DNA of 64,000 bases from Dysidea avara. Lineage: Eukaryota > Porifera > Demospongiae > Dictyoceratida > Dysideidae. The position numbers were made by a program, and so were the translations under genes. Under the pieces are notes generated by a model. It saw only the letters and a list, made by a program, of their open reading frames with translations, had not been told where the DNA came from and did not search any database. Below, piece after piece: positions 36,316 through 48,403 of this stretch (position 1 is its first letter; each line of letters begins with the position of its first letter). The stretch spans positions 15,481,959 to 15,545,958 of the forward strand of contig NC_089278.1 in assembly GCF_963678975.1 (NCBI RefSeq). Direction: 5' to 3'.

Positions 36316-36438
36316 GGTTTAGTCCAATTAACGCGCACCATAATACAAGGTGCAACAATGTGGAATCTCGTTAGTACAGATTTGCACAGGCACGTGAGCC
36401 GACTCACGTGACTTTATAAGGTGCGCTCGGCAGCAATC
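36316..36438. promoter_or_regulatory. Putative bidirectional promoter with paired E-boxes
   Basis: CACGTGAGCCGACTCACGTG (about 36390-36410) is an inverted pair of CACGTG E-boxes, the site of MYC/USF/MITF-type bHLH-zip factors. It is followed on the plus strand by a TATA-like CTTTATAAGG. Possible first exons start on either side: minus at 36315 and plus at 36439. Confidence 0.55.
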
Positions 36439-36475
36439 ATGACGTCTTACTCCTCAAGCTGGTTGCCTATCATCA
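36439..36475 (+). CDS. Possible first coding exon of an unidentified plus-strand gene
   Basis: An ATG 26 bp downstream of a TATA-like box starts MTSYSSSWLPII and ends at a perfect GTGAGT donor. No following exon was found with confidence. It may equally be a non-gene segment beside the E-box promoter. Confidence 0.3.
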
Positions 36476-37860
36476 GTGAGTTACTAATATATACTATAAT
36501 TTAGTGTTTCGTATACACTGACTCGTGTTGGTTGATTTTCTCCCTACTGTACTCACCATAATCCTGCACCCATCAGGGTGCATGGTCAAAGGGGGCTCTT
36601 GACCCCTCCTCCAAAATGTTTAGTATACCAAGATCGAGATACTCTAATAGAGCAGTCACTCTAATAAAGTAGTCACAGTAGTAGAACAGTGTGTAGTGAG
36701 CTATTTAAGGATTTTTATGTACTTTATCAGCTATAAATGCGTAGTTGGTGAGGTGGGCAGCTATTGTCAGCTGGCTGTGATTTTTTTTTTTCCTTTTTTT
36801 TTGGTCTCACCTTATCAAACCAGAGACGGTGTAGTGCCTCAGTTCATTTTTTACCCCCCTCCCTTTCTATAAGTCTGGATCCGCCCTTGTAACATGTAGC
36901 AGGGTAGATGAATCCTATTTTCTGTGCCAAGAAACAGAGAATTAACCAAATATGGAGGAGACTGAGTGTGGTGCTTGACTAGACATTGGGTAGCCTGTAG
37001 TTTAAATCCTGGGGTAGGAGGGATTTTCCTTTCTTTGGCCCATTTTCTGTTCATCTTATTGGATGTGTTATAAGTATGTCAAGGTCTACATGTTTTAGCT
37101 CAAAGGCTGCAGCCACACTAGTTGCTATTAGATCTTCATGCTGGATACTGTAAAGTAAAAGTAAAAAGTTAAATTGCTTCATCAAGAATGTAAAATGTAC
37201 AATCAATTTAATATATTGACATAGTTATAAACAAATGTCAATGACTTTCGGTTTCAGCTATACAATATAAACAAAACACCAGTAGTAGTTAAGCAGTATA
37301 GCAACAGTAGCAACTGCAGTAACAGCAAGCATGTATAGCTAGTGTAATAGTAGCAATAGCATCTAGCAGTATAAGCAGCAGCTAGTAGCCGCATGTAGGT
37401 AGTAACTATAAAAATTGAGTATATATAATAAATCTATAGCTACAGCTAGTAGCAGTAGAGGCAGTAAGCAGTGACTGCAGTGTATAGTAACAGTATAGTA
37501 GCAGTAGCATGCAGCTATAGAATAGCACTAGCAGCAGTATTATTATTATTATTTTGGGGAAAAGGGCAGACAGCAAAGCTGATTAAGCCCAAACAATCAC
37601 AAATTATAAGTGCTGTTCAATCAAGTTTGAAAATGTAGCTAGAGTGTTCAGTTCAATTAGGTGCGGTGGCAGTGAATTCCATTCCCGGATGGTTCTTGGA
37701 AAGTAGCTTGTCATGCAAGCAGTAGTTAGTACTGTGACGCGTGCTATAGAGCAGCAATAGCTAGCTAGTCGACTCGTAATATATCATGCAGCGGCAGGAT
37801 TTAAACGCGGGTGTTGGGCGTGGTAGCTATAAAAACTGAGAAACTGGCAGGGAAACCTAT
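36476..37860. repeat. Repeat-rich spacer with AGT/CAG-like triplets
   Basis: Copies of the dispersed CTCTAATAGAG motif lie at 36631-36676. A degenerate stretch rich in AGTAGC/AGCAGT words spans about 37276-37535, followed by (ATT)n near 37540. A GGATCCGCC word near 36890 resembles the end of the hAT-like element at 32134. No gene is recognised. Confidence 0.5.
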
Positions 37861-37872
37861 CACTTGCGCCTT

Positions 37873-37953
37873 TGTCGGGGAAACACGCATCCCGATATGT
37901 GTGCGGGGAAACACGGATCCCTAGTAATATGTGTGCGGGGAAACACATATCAC
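37873..37953. repeat. Three-copy tandem of GTGTGCGGGGAAACAC
   Basis: CGGGGAAACAC occurs three times at a spacing of about 32 bp, twice preceded by ATATGTGTG, with variable GATCC/ATCCC links. It is isolated and has no coding sense that can be defended. Confidence 0.75.
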
Positions 37954-38168
37954 TGTGACAACGGCACTTTAATCCCTTTTTTTGAGGTGTCTAAATTTAA
38001 TAATTTGAACGAATTTAATTCGTTGTTTCAATCATTAGCACATGACGCGCGAATATGATGTAGTTAACACGCAAGACGCTATTACATGACAACAAGCCTC
38101 CCTAGCAAATGTGATATCTTCTTGGGCCGAATCTGAGTATTATAAACTTTATCGTCCACGTTTCGTAA

Positions 38169-38550
38169 GGCCACTCCAATTGGTAATTATGTTTCTGGTC
38201 CTCCGCCCGCATCCTATTTTGGAGAATGTGAAATTTCAGAAATACATGGGTAAAATACCCGCATCAGCCTTTTGGAAAACCTGGATTTCAGAAACAATTG
38301 TTGGGCTGCAACAAGTATGCTAAATCTAACTATCTAAGGTGTCATAATTTGTATTTTATCAGTGAAAACCTACAAGAAATGGGCAGAGTGCATAGTACGG
38401 ATCGATATACTCTAATAGAACAGTCAGTAAATCACAAAAAAACTCTATTTGAGCAGTCACTTCATTGTTGCTTTGTTGCTGAATTCTGCCTGCCCACGCC
38501 TAAAACTGATTTTCAAAGGATCAGAAACATAATTACCAATTGGAGTGGCC
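38169..38550. repeat. PIF/Harbinger-like MITE with TAA target duplication
   Basis: The ends GGCCACTCCAATTGGTAATT and its exact reverse complement continue as inverted repeats for about 33 bp with one mismatch. TAA flanks both sides, the TWA duplication expected of Harbinger elements. It carries two copies of the dispersed CTCTAATAGAG-type motif (about 38400 and 38442). Confidence 0.85.
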
Positions 38551-38894
38551 TAATAAATCTTTGACGCTGACGGTCACTGATGGGGCGAGTGGACAGAAGC
38601 CCGAGTCCTGAAGGACTGCGGATTGCTGCTAAAGAGTCGGGACCTGGCCCAGCTAAATACTACTAACCGGGGACATGTGGACACAGAGAACATGACTCCA
38701 CAAAGCATCATAGCCCTGCATTTTCATTTGGAAAGAAACACCAACATCACCGTACTTATGTGTCCAGTCCAGGGCCAGCCTATTTTGTTGATCTCGGTGT
38801 GACGCGGTTCAGAAAGAAAGGCAGTCCAATATACTCGCTGTATGGGAGGCCTAAGAAGTCTGTTATATTCATAACACCGGGCCCTGGATAGTTT

Positions 38895-38925
38895 GTGTGT
38901 GTGTGTGTGTGTGTGTGCGTGCTTG
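38895..38925. repeat. (GT)n microsatellite
   Basis: TG dinucleotides run for about 30 bases in otherwise unassigned sequence. Confidence 0.9.
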
Positions 38926-39429
38926 TGTGGTCTGATTGGGGGATGTGGAGAAATTAGTGGTAGCATATGATAAGTGTGACTCATTGAAAGCTGTATACAT
39001 TTAAATAAAGTATCCATTATAGTTTGTCAAATGAAAAATACATAGGCTGACTGCTGATTCTGCATGTATATAGCCAGGAGTGTACGAGTATGGGGGAGGG
39101 GGGGTGGGTGGTGTAGTTAGGTATATCCAGAAAATGACATGCTTAGTGTGCAACACAATCCAGAAGGGTGAATTCCCCCCTCCCCCTCAGGAAATTTTAA
39201 ATGTTACACTTTCTGATATTGAATCTGAGAGTGACTTTAGTAATTTCAGAATAGTAGACTTTAGTATTAGGGTGACTGCTCTATTAGGGTATCTTGATCA
39301 CAGTATCCAGTTGTATCTAGGATCTAGGGGCATTCCCCTCTTCCTCTAGGAAATTTTGTGATTTAGACCCTTGAAAATTAAGTCTGAAATTTCAGTGGTT
39401 ACCATTTGTTGACTGTTGTATTTAGGGTA

Positions 39430-39740
39430 CTGAAGGGCTTGCTGAAAGCCTGCCATGTAATGCCTGGTCTGGTTGCAACATTATTTGTGACTGGATTTGA
39501 TACAACTGCATTTCTCCGACTTTGATTCTTATCATAGTACTATTTATGTAGAGATCATCCCTAAAATGATGCACACTACCTAAAATGCCACCTTTAATAA
39601 TCATCCTACTGACATCTTCTGTGAGAATAATATTAGTCCATCTAACATTGAATACAGCATTAAAATTAAGAAACACTTACAGGCTACTGGATATAGAATT
39701 TTTAAGAATCTCATTCCAAACTTGGAGTTTTAGTCTGCCT
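39430..39740. repeat. Interspersed repeat shared with 61262-61470
   Basis: Words in the same order occur in both places: AAATGATGC, CACTGCC or CACTACC, AACACT followed by ACAG, CTGGA, then TTTGGTCTGCCT or TTAGTCTGCCTGCC. The copies are diverged and no ends are clear. The stretch before it (39080-39400) holds GGAAATTTT and TTTAGACCC words found again near 60110. Confidence 0.5.
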
Positions 39741-40046
39741 GCCTGCCTGCCTCTTCTCACTAAATAATTTTTTTATATCACGATGTAGATTTTTCTCTAT
39801 CATGATTATTGCGATATATGATATATCATGGCATCACTAACAGGAATAATGACCACGCCTCTTGGTAAGCTATTGAGATGCTCTAATACAGCAGTCACCC
39901 TAACTGCATACTATAATTAAATATATATATATAATAATATATATTTAATATATATTAAATCCTCCCACACTTGCCACCTCGAAATTCACTCAATTAAAAT
40001 TCAAAATTTTAAAAAGAAGTAAAAAAAATAACACTCAATCATCCAA

Positions 40047-43000
40047 TCAGTAACCAGCATACATTTGTTCAGCGTTCTTTTTCTTCCGTGATGGTATTAA
40101 CGGCATGATCTCCATCTTGGGTAGCTTCCGACGACTGTGTAGTAGCAACTGTGTAACCATGGTGATCACCAATGATATTAGCTCACCATATGTTCCAGTA
40201 ACACGTGACCCCAACAATCAATACCAGGATTACCACAACTACGATGTTGACAAACAAATAACATCAACATCAGTTACTGTCAACAACTTACATAATGACA
40301 CTAAAGCAATAGTGATGTAGAAGGTTGCTTCAGGTACACAATGCTGTCAATTAAATATTCCAATTAATGAACACTATGCAATATAATCAAGCAAAGGAGG
40401 GTGGTCACTATGACAGCAAACACACATGGTTAAGGCTTGCTCATTAGCAGCTTGGAATGCCAACATAATTATTGTGTTTAGTACCTGTTTGTGAGATGTA
40501 AATGAGGGGATAGATATTATACAAAATTCACTAAGTAATAATATTATTATTTGGTATGTCAATTAGTTCAAGACCAAACTCCTCTAATTGAGGAGGATTT
40601 TAATGGTTCGGCACTAAATGTGTCAACTCAACTATGTTGCTGGAAGGAGAAACAGATATTTTGGTGAACTTTCATCTTTCACTGGACTATATAACAAATA
40701 AGCACATTAAGCTCAATGGTCACTCTATCCAGAAATCATTTGTAAAGATCCCCAACCATACCCAGTTACTCACCGTTCGTTCATCATTGCTCTTAAACAG
40801 ACTGCTACATTCCTGGGGCTGAGAACTACCCACAGGACAATATGAACTAGAATGCTCAGGACAAGATTTGGGAGGTGAGAAGCGATCCTGCATTAATCAA
40901 TTAGAGTCATATAATTACCACAGCAGTAGCAACACTTACAGGACAGTAGTATCCAGCAGGACATATTATACATGACTGCTGGCCAGTATCTGGTTGGTAA
41001 TATCCACTGGAACATGCTACACACTTGGTCTGATCCCCATTACGGTAATGTCCTACAATAAATAAATATACAGTGGTTCAACACATCACTCAGTACTATC
41101 CCATGTATAACCAACACATTCTAATCCTGTTAACAGGTGCTGGAATTGGTCTCAGAAAACAATAAATGTTCGTTTGTTGTGGACATTGAATAGTTGAAAT
41201 ATTTTTGTGCACTATATAATAGCATACTGACCTTTACTACAATTGACACAGTTAGAAGCAAAAGCATCTGCCTCTTTTCCGAGAGGACATGGTTCACACT
41301 CCGAACAACCCACCTCCCTGACCAGATCACATGAGCTAGTGATGTTATTATGAAGGTGTGACTTACATGCATACTTTGGGTGGCTTACAATCCAGACACT
41401 TAACGGCACCTTTTCCTGGGGAGTATGTCCCTGTATGACATCATAATTAATGATGTGATGATATGCCAGTAGTACTCACCTAGTCTGCACTCAACACAGT
41501 CAGTTTGATTAGAAATAGGGACTTCCCCAGGATCACATACATCACAATCAGTACAACCATACTCACTATAACAAAATATTATCATGACCAAATTAGGAAG
41601 CTACAACACTACACAAAATACAATGTAACAAGTACAAGGAAAAATTTTCTACACCTGTAGTGGAGACTTCAGTTATACAAACCTGACAATAATATAGCCA
41701 ATATAGCCAATATAGCCATTATACTGAAGTACCACTGAGTAAGTAGCAGATGTAGATGACCTCCCTTGTTGTTGTTGTTGTTGTTTTTTTTTTTGTTTTT
41801 TATTTCTGTAATCCCTAGAATTTTTTTTCATATACAATGTTTTTTTATTACTGGTGAACCATTACCCCACAGAAAATGGTGGCAGATAAGTTATAAAAAC
41901 TAATTGAGTGACCGAATGCATGTCCTGACTATCAGTACCTCCTTGTTAAAATAACAATTTAAACAGTTGACCAGTGTGCAAGTTGTTAGCAGCATCGCAA
42001 ATATCAACAGACGGCTTTATTCACTCTAGCAAGGTGTTGATGAAGTATTGAATGCCATACAAGGGTGTCAAATACTGTATGTGCAGATCGAGACCTTTCA
42101 ACCTCACATATCTCAAAAAAAGGAAGCAGTAGGAAGCAGTAGTGTTCTAGAATGCCTGTTAAAGGGTTACGCCAACCCACCATGGTGCCTGGTGGGATGA
42201 GTGTTGAATAAGGTGATAACTCTCTCCATTTAGGAAGAGAGGCTGGACCTTCTGTAATAACTCTCTCCATTTAGGAAGAGAGGCTGGACCTTCTCTCTTG
42301 GAAATGTTGAACCCCTACTATCTCAAGAGGCCCTAATGCAGAGGCTTCTTCTGAAGACAAATGATATGCTCAACTACAAATCAGGGGCTTCCCTAAAGAC
42401 AGCACCGCTCTACTTTACTCAAAACTCTTATTTATAGTAACATATAATTTAAATTTTTGACTTTGATGTTGGTAGCAAATTGACAGTTTTACCACTCTAC
42501 TTTTGTTTGCTAGGAAAAGTTCTGCATATAATCCCAAATAGCATGCAATTACTTTGTGATCTAAGCCATTTGAAAATTAAAGCAAAGACCACACTCATGG
42601 AGCAAACTGATCCATATAACACTTAAGGCAGGCCCATTCTCAGCTCACAAGGGTCTGATAAGGGCCTATACTACTGATGTGTTTCAAACTGTTTAGCAGT
42701 AGCAACAGCGGCGACGACAACGGCAGCAGTAGTACCACCACCACCACCACCAAGTTGATCAGCTACAGGGATAGACCCTCTGAAGCATGCAGTATACGGA
42801 TAGACAATGTGCTCACTCTCCAATGTAGCCAGGTAAAACAAACACAACAGAAAATAACTGCATTATGTATTCACACAAATACACATCTGGACATACATAC
42901 CTACACTGGTGCCCAGCCTCGCATGTAGCACACACTGTTGCTCCTTGGGTGCTACTATGGCTACCAGGCTCACACTCGTCACACTCAGCCTGACCAGTGT

Positions 43001-44734
43001 CACCTTGGTAACTGCCTGGATCACACAATTTACAGGAAGAACACTGTTCAACACTAAACAAAGCCATACAATTACCACATACTAGTCTTATTGTATGGGT
43101 TACCTGCAGTGGCTACCTTTATCACAAGGTATACATGATGTCTGGTTGGTATGAGGTTGATGGGAGCCAGGTAAACAATTCTTACATATCTGAGAACCAT
43201 TTCCGGGAGCATATGTACCTGTAAGGTAAAGAGGGGAGTGAATTGCATGGTGAAACAACAGAGGAGCAAATAATTGTGTTTAACTTTAAAAATAGGAAGA
43301 AAAAATATTATTGCATTGAGCCATTTTCACAACCTTAAATAAGCCAATTTTCACAGCTTTTATCATGGTATTCATATGTATACAGAGTTGCTTTTATTGT
43401 TATAGCAAAACTAGCTATGCATCATTTATTATCAATTTGCAATAATTGTTAAATACTGTACAACAGTTATATTAGAATACTATGATTGTAAGCTTGCCCA
43501 AACATTTGGACATCGTAACTTTAATTTCCATTGCCTTAATGAAGGGCCGTACCTGAGACATGTAGGAAAATTCAACTAAACAAATTGGCAGGTAATTGTG
43601 CTGCAATGTGAGGACTGATCTTTCAACCTCCCCGTTGAAATGAATCAAATAGAGAAGTGCAGTAGATTTAAGAAAACTAAAAATTAAAAACACAAAAAGA
43701 TAAATTTTGAAGGGACACATTTCGGGATGGCTGAACTGAAAATTTGGTATGGAAGGTCTCCCCACTCAAGGGATTTAGCAATGAAAAAGGTCTGTTTCTG
43801 TCAAGAAATGTTCACAAGTTATGGATGTGTGAAAATTGTGCCTCTTTGGCTTGGCTGTCAAGATCCTTGGTCACACAACACACTATGACCTGTGACCATA
43901 CTACATTCTGTTTAAAACACACACATGCGCACGCACGCGTGCGCACACACACACACACTCCCCAGGGGTCTGACACTTTGAGAAATCTCACACACTCATG
44001 GTAGAAATCACATCAGAAATCAAGTAAAGATGTCAGCAAGTCAGTAGAAAATTAACACGAAAATCAGAAATCATGGTGCAAATCAGGAAGTCCCATATGC
44101 AAATTGTCAGACCCCTCACACACTCCCCCAACAACCACTTAGTCACACACAATACATGTCAGAACTTACCATTACTGCAAGCTGTACACAAGATTGCACC
44201 TTTGTCTTTACTATAACTTCCTGGATGACACAGTGTACATGACTCCTGTCCCAGTTTACTGAAACCATAACTATGACAGCTGCTGTGTTCTAACATATTC
44301 ACTCACTCATTATAGCTCCCAGGGTCACACTGTGTACAATTGTTCTTCCTAGGAACATTGTTATAATACCCCTTGGGGCATGCTGAACAGTCGTCTGGTG
44401 TTTCACATTTACCAGCTTCGATACATTTACTACATTTTGGTGTATCTATGGTACAACACGTAGTGAAACAACAGTATTTCTATATAATGCTCACCTTGGT
44501 TAGCATAAGTCCCAGCGGGGCATTCTACGCAGGCTACCAAAGACACAAGCATATTAATAATTACAATGCTGTTAATTCTTCACTATTACACACGCTGTCA
44601 CATGACTACGTACAACGTATTAACCTGGTCAACGTACCGTGATAGACAGGCAGTGACAATAATATGAGGTGTAGAATGATGACAATCCAGCCCCACGGTG
44701 GCCAGCCTGCTACTGTATTGATTAGTAACCGCAT
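40047..44734 (-). CDS. Type I membrane protein with ephrin-receptor/TNFR-like cysteine-rich repeats
   Basis: Fourteen phase-compatible exons (first 44638-44734, last 40047-40134) give 434 residues. Residues 1-32 form a signal peptide with a hydrophobic core (WIVIILHLILLSLPVY). About 340 residues follow with repeated C-x-x-C-x-P-G-(S/T)-Y units such as CTQCDPGSYN, CTLCHPGSYSKD, CKLCDPGSYQGD, CDECEPGSHSS and CIICPAGYYCP, the pattern of ephrin-receptor-like (GCC2/GCC3) modules, which resemble TNFR cysteine-rich domains. One transmembrane helix (FYITIALVSLFVVILVLIVG) is split by two introns and followed by the stop-transfer CRRK. The cytoplasmic tail has about 28 residues, ends NAEQMYAGY, and lacks a Death domain. 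Known for such modules: extracellular protein binding. The ligand and signalling route are unknown. The upstream region has CACGTG and a TATA-like ATATATAC. Confidence 0.87.
42216..42294. repeat. Two-copy tandem repeat, 41-bp unit
   Basis: ATAACTCTCTCCATTTAGGA and the 18 bases after it occur twice at a spacing of 41 bp, in an intron of the cysteine-rich receptor gene. Confidence 0.85.
43917..43962. repeat. Alternating purine-pyrimidine (CA/CG) tract
   Basis: CACACA runs flank a GCGCACGCACGCGTGCGCAC core in an intron of the receptor gene. Such tracts can adopt left-handed DNA and are unstable in length. Confidence 0.8.
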
Positions 44735-47700
44735 CTCTAAACTAACGATATAACATCTTTAGATACCTTTTCTATAGTCACGTGACAGTACAAATTCTCC
44801 GTATATATACTCTTTGATCGTGAGCCGCCACCGGCGGGATGGTGTGTTTTGCAGGACTCCTGCACTATACATGCACAGCTACACATGAATACTAAGTGAT
44901 TTGTTGCATTTCATGATTCTTGCGTGTGAACCTTCAAGAGTAGTTTGCTAACTACTCTAATAAAACAGTCATCATAGTACACCTTGTTACTAGCTAGTAC
45001 ATGACCTGTTCTCTTCTTTTGTTTGTTTGTACTTGTCTTTTGCGGACTGTTTGATTGTAGCTCTATTTTGGATTTTTGTATGCATATAGCTAACTTATAG
45101 CTAGCTAAGTTTAATCCTTTTGGTGCTGGCAACTCTGAGCCTAATAAGTTCAGTTAATGAACTTAGTAAATAACATGACCTTGCGATATGGTTGCTAAGG
45201 CAGGTCCATCAAGGAAGGGGCTCAGTATAAGATGTAGGGAGATAGACTACAGGGTTAACATGTTATAAGCTCTTAAATATTGTTTAATTTTATTTATTGA
45301 TCTGTACAGTTCTGTAAAGTATTAATAATAATAATAACATATAATGATATAGTCCAAATGTCATCACTGGTCGCCCGACAACAGAATGCGAATGTTCATA
45401 GAATAGGTTATGCATGCTTGTGAATAGTGATCTTGTTCAGTACCATGCTGGTTACTTGCAATTCAATGACTTATCCTTGACTGCTCTGTTAGAGAGCATT
45501 TGGTCCTTACTATTATTGTACTACAGTTGTGTGACTTAGCTGTGAGAAAAGGCTTAATGCTTGTACAATAAGAATTCCCTTCTGTATGCAGATAATTCCT
45601 GAGGCAGGCATTTGTCCCAATCTATAAAATTAGCTGTTTGAAAGGACGTGTCCATACAATAAAAGTAATTGATGACTAAAAGAGCAGCTGATGTGTCCAA
45701 AACATATAGTTAACATGAGATTTAATTTTGACTTGTGTTCTACATTCAGCTTGCATTCTTAATTATTAGTCTTTCAAATTCTAATTGGCTATAGTATAAC
45801 CTTTTTCTGTATTAAGTGTATAGAAAGACAACAAATTAGAGTTTTAAAAGATTAAATGTAGTTATATACTCTACCTGTCCTCTTAGGCTCTCTGACATTG
45901 TGTGCATTTGATTTATCAAACCAAAGGCATAAAATGGTAACAGAGCTGATATCTGGTGCATCCAAAGATGAATGCTAATAGCACAGTCCCTATATAGCAG
46001 TTATATAACAAAGTTTTGACATTGCCAGAACCTTTATCATTGACTCGTGTTCTGTATGTGTTACATTTTTGTATGCTTGCTTGTGCACACATGCATGGGC
46101 TTTCACTTCAATAGTTGCAAGTTACAAGAAAGACGTAACTATATAAGAAAGTTAATATGGCTTATGTGTTTGAGAGCACATGCATTGCGACTTACATTCA
46201 TAAGCACAACATCTTGCTCTGGGCTCATGCTATAGAGCCATACACACTTTATATAATATGATATAGCTATTCTTTTGGTCATGAGACATTGTCTGAATGT
46301 CTCACTAGTAAATCTAAATAATGTAACTTGACTGAACTGAGCTATGGGATCTGCAATTAATAGCTGACAGCACTGCATATTAATTAACTATTAAAGACAC
46401 CAAATAGACAAAAAGCTATATAGCATGACTACAACAGGTGTGGCAGGGAGCAAGCGTATATGCATTGTAACATAAACAGTCTGTCCGCATGGGTCATACC
46501 AAAAGTGTGCAATTGAGCTCTCACCAATGCTTCTGGATGTAGCAATATGAAAATGTTGCATGGCTAACATCTTAATCAATGGAATTGGTTGGTGATGACC
46601 CAACACACTGTCTCCATCATAGCTACAAGTGTGTATTGTATATAGAAATAATCATTACATGCTGCATGCATACACAGTTTTTAGTCATGTTTTTGCATGT
46701 CTATATACTATTAAAATGTACTACACTATACAGCATTGTGTAGTTAAGCTATAGCTACTGGAATACCAGTTATTATATCATGATCATTTGCAAATTCGTG
46801 TAGAGTATTGCCATGCCACAATTTTCAGTCCTTATAAACATTTAATTGGCTATATACAAAAGTAACAGACTGCAAATATTCTATTCAAGTACTGAGATAA
46901 AACCTATTGTATGATGGGGTGTAGTTTGTTCCCATATGCATGCCGTATTTTTGCAGGTCCGGTCACATATAAACATTCTTCATTGTTACTCTGCAGCCTA
47001 TACAACCAACATGAGTGCTGCATGCTATCATGCATAACGTATAACACTGTCTGCTATGTGCATATGGAGTGCCGTTTGTCCCAACACACTGAATTGCAGC
47101 AGTGAAACACCAACTGCAGATTATAAACACTGCATGCTACAGAGGTTTATTAAATACTGAATGTTACAGATTTAATACTGCACAGGATAATTATTATTAT
47201 GATAAATTCTCCAGTATAGGCAGTTAATCAGAAATACACTATGATGCTTTACTGGTGTTAGCTACCCACTATATATGCAACTATATATTAGGCCATACCT
47301 ATTAGAAGTTGTTGCTCAGATAACAAAATGGGTCAGTTAATAAATCATTACAAAACTCAGTAGTGTACGTCATCGTGGGTATAAAAGAAGCAATAGCAGA
47401 TATTTATGCCACACTTTCTGCAGACATAGCTAACTATCATAGCTAGTAGCTAGCTACATATATAGCTTATCAATTTTGTTGTGTGCAAAGCTCTAAATGG
47501 TATCACACTATAATTTACAAAAACAAATCAAAGCAAATTTACTACAAAACCTCTATATAGTTATGTTATCTAGAATAAGAATAAGTTATACGAAAGTCTA
47601 GTTTGAGTAGGAAAGAGTAGAGGAGCAATTTTGTTCTTGAGTAGGGTCTTAGCAGTAGCTGGATGGAGTAACTGGCCTTGCATGGTAATCCCACTTGGAA

Positions 47701-48400
47701 CATTATACTGGTATACATATTCATGAGGGATCATATAAAATGAGTTGCTTATAGAAGTTTAAATAGTAACAGCAAGTGTTCTTCTGTCTCTATACACTAC
47801 TTTAGTAGATAGCATTGCATGATACTATCAGGAGAACTTCTTGACAGGGACAGTTTAGCATGAAGTGTGCTGCCCTGTACTACACCATTTATAATTGGTG
47901 GTTTGATAAGGGTCCCATATGGGTGCACAGTACTCTAGCACAAGGTGCCTGTAAGCCAAATCGGGGGGGGGGGGGGGGGGGGGGAGATTTCTCTGAAGGA
48001 ATCCTACGTCATTCTATACACATCACAGGTGGTGTTGATGTGGGATCTCCAGGACAACTTATGATGATGTAGTTGCAAACCCGATTACCAACTGATTCTA
48101 CCATTCATGCTGTAAGAGCAAAACTGATTTGCATTTAGAAGCATTCATTGATGCGCTCATGCAGCAAGAGTGTTAAGTCATCTTGAAGGACTGTTAGTCA
48201 GGGGTAGGGGCTCTGGTTTTAACTAAAGATCTGCACCTATACAGATAACGTTACCTTTTAAGATCAAAAATTTTACCCACTGACTGTTCTATTAGAGTAC
48301 CTCACAAATTAATCCTAAGTATCACATGACCTTACTGGGTTAGGGTCCGAGCTTATTATTATTAGTAATAATTAGCCATGTAAGGGTAACACGCTAATGT
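44735..48400. other. Long spacer upstream of the receptor gene
   Basis: No gene is recognised on either strand. Copies of the dispersed CTCTAATAGAG-type motif lie at about 44951, 45478 and 48281. A run of 22 G occurs at 47961-47983. The first 100 bp contain CACGTGAC and a TATATATACT word that may be the receptor promoter. Confidence 0.5.
47961..47983. repeat. Homopolymer G run
   Basis: About 22 consecutive G occur in an AT-rich spacer. Its exact length may be a sequencing estimate. Confidence 0.8.
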
Positions 48401-48403
48401 ACA

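Noticed and set aside
37873-37953. CRISPR-like array
   Set aside because: Only three short copies with unequal links; the genome is eukaryotic and no cas genes are present.
38111-38564. Plus-strand open frames of 70 and 88 codons
   Set aside because: Both fall within a MITE with clear terminal repeats and show no transposase motif.
42004-42270. Minus-strand open frame of 88 codons inside the receptor gene
   Set aside because: It lies in an intron, overlaps a tandem repeat, and lacks the cysteine pattern of the neighbouring exons.
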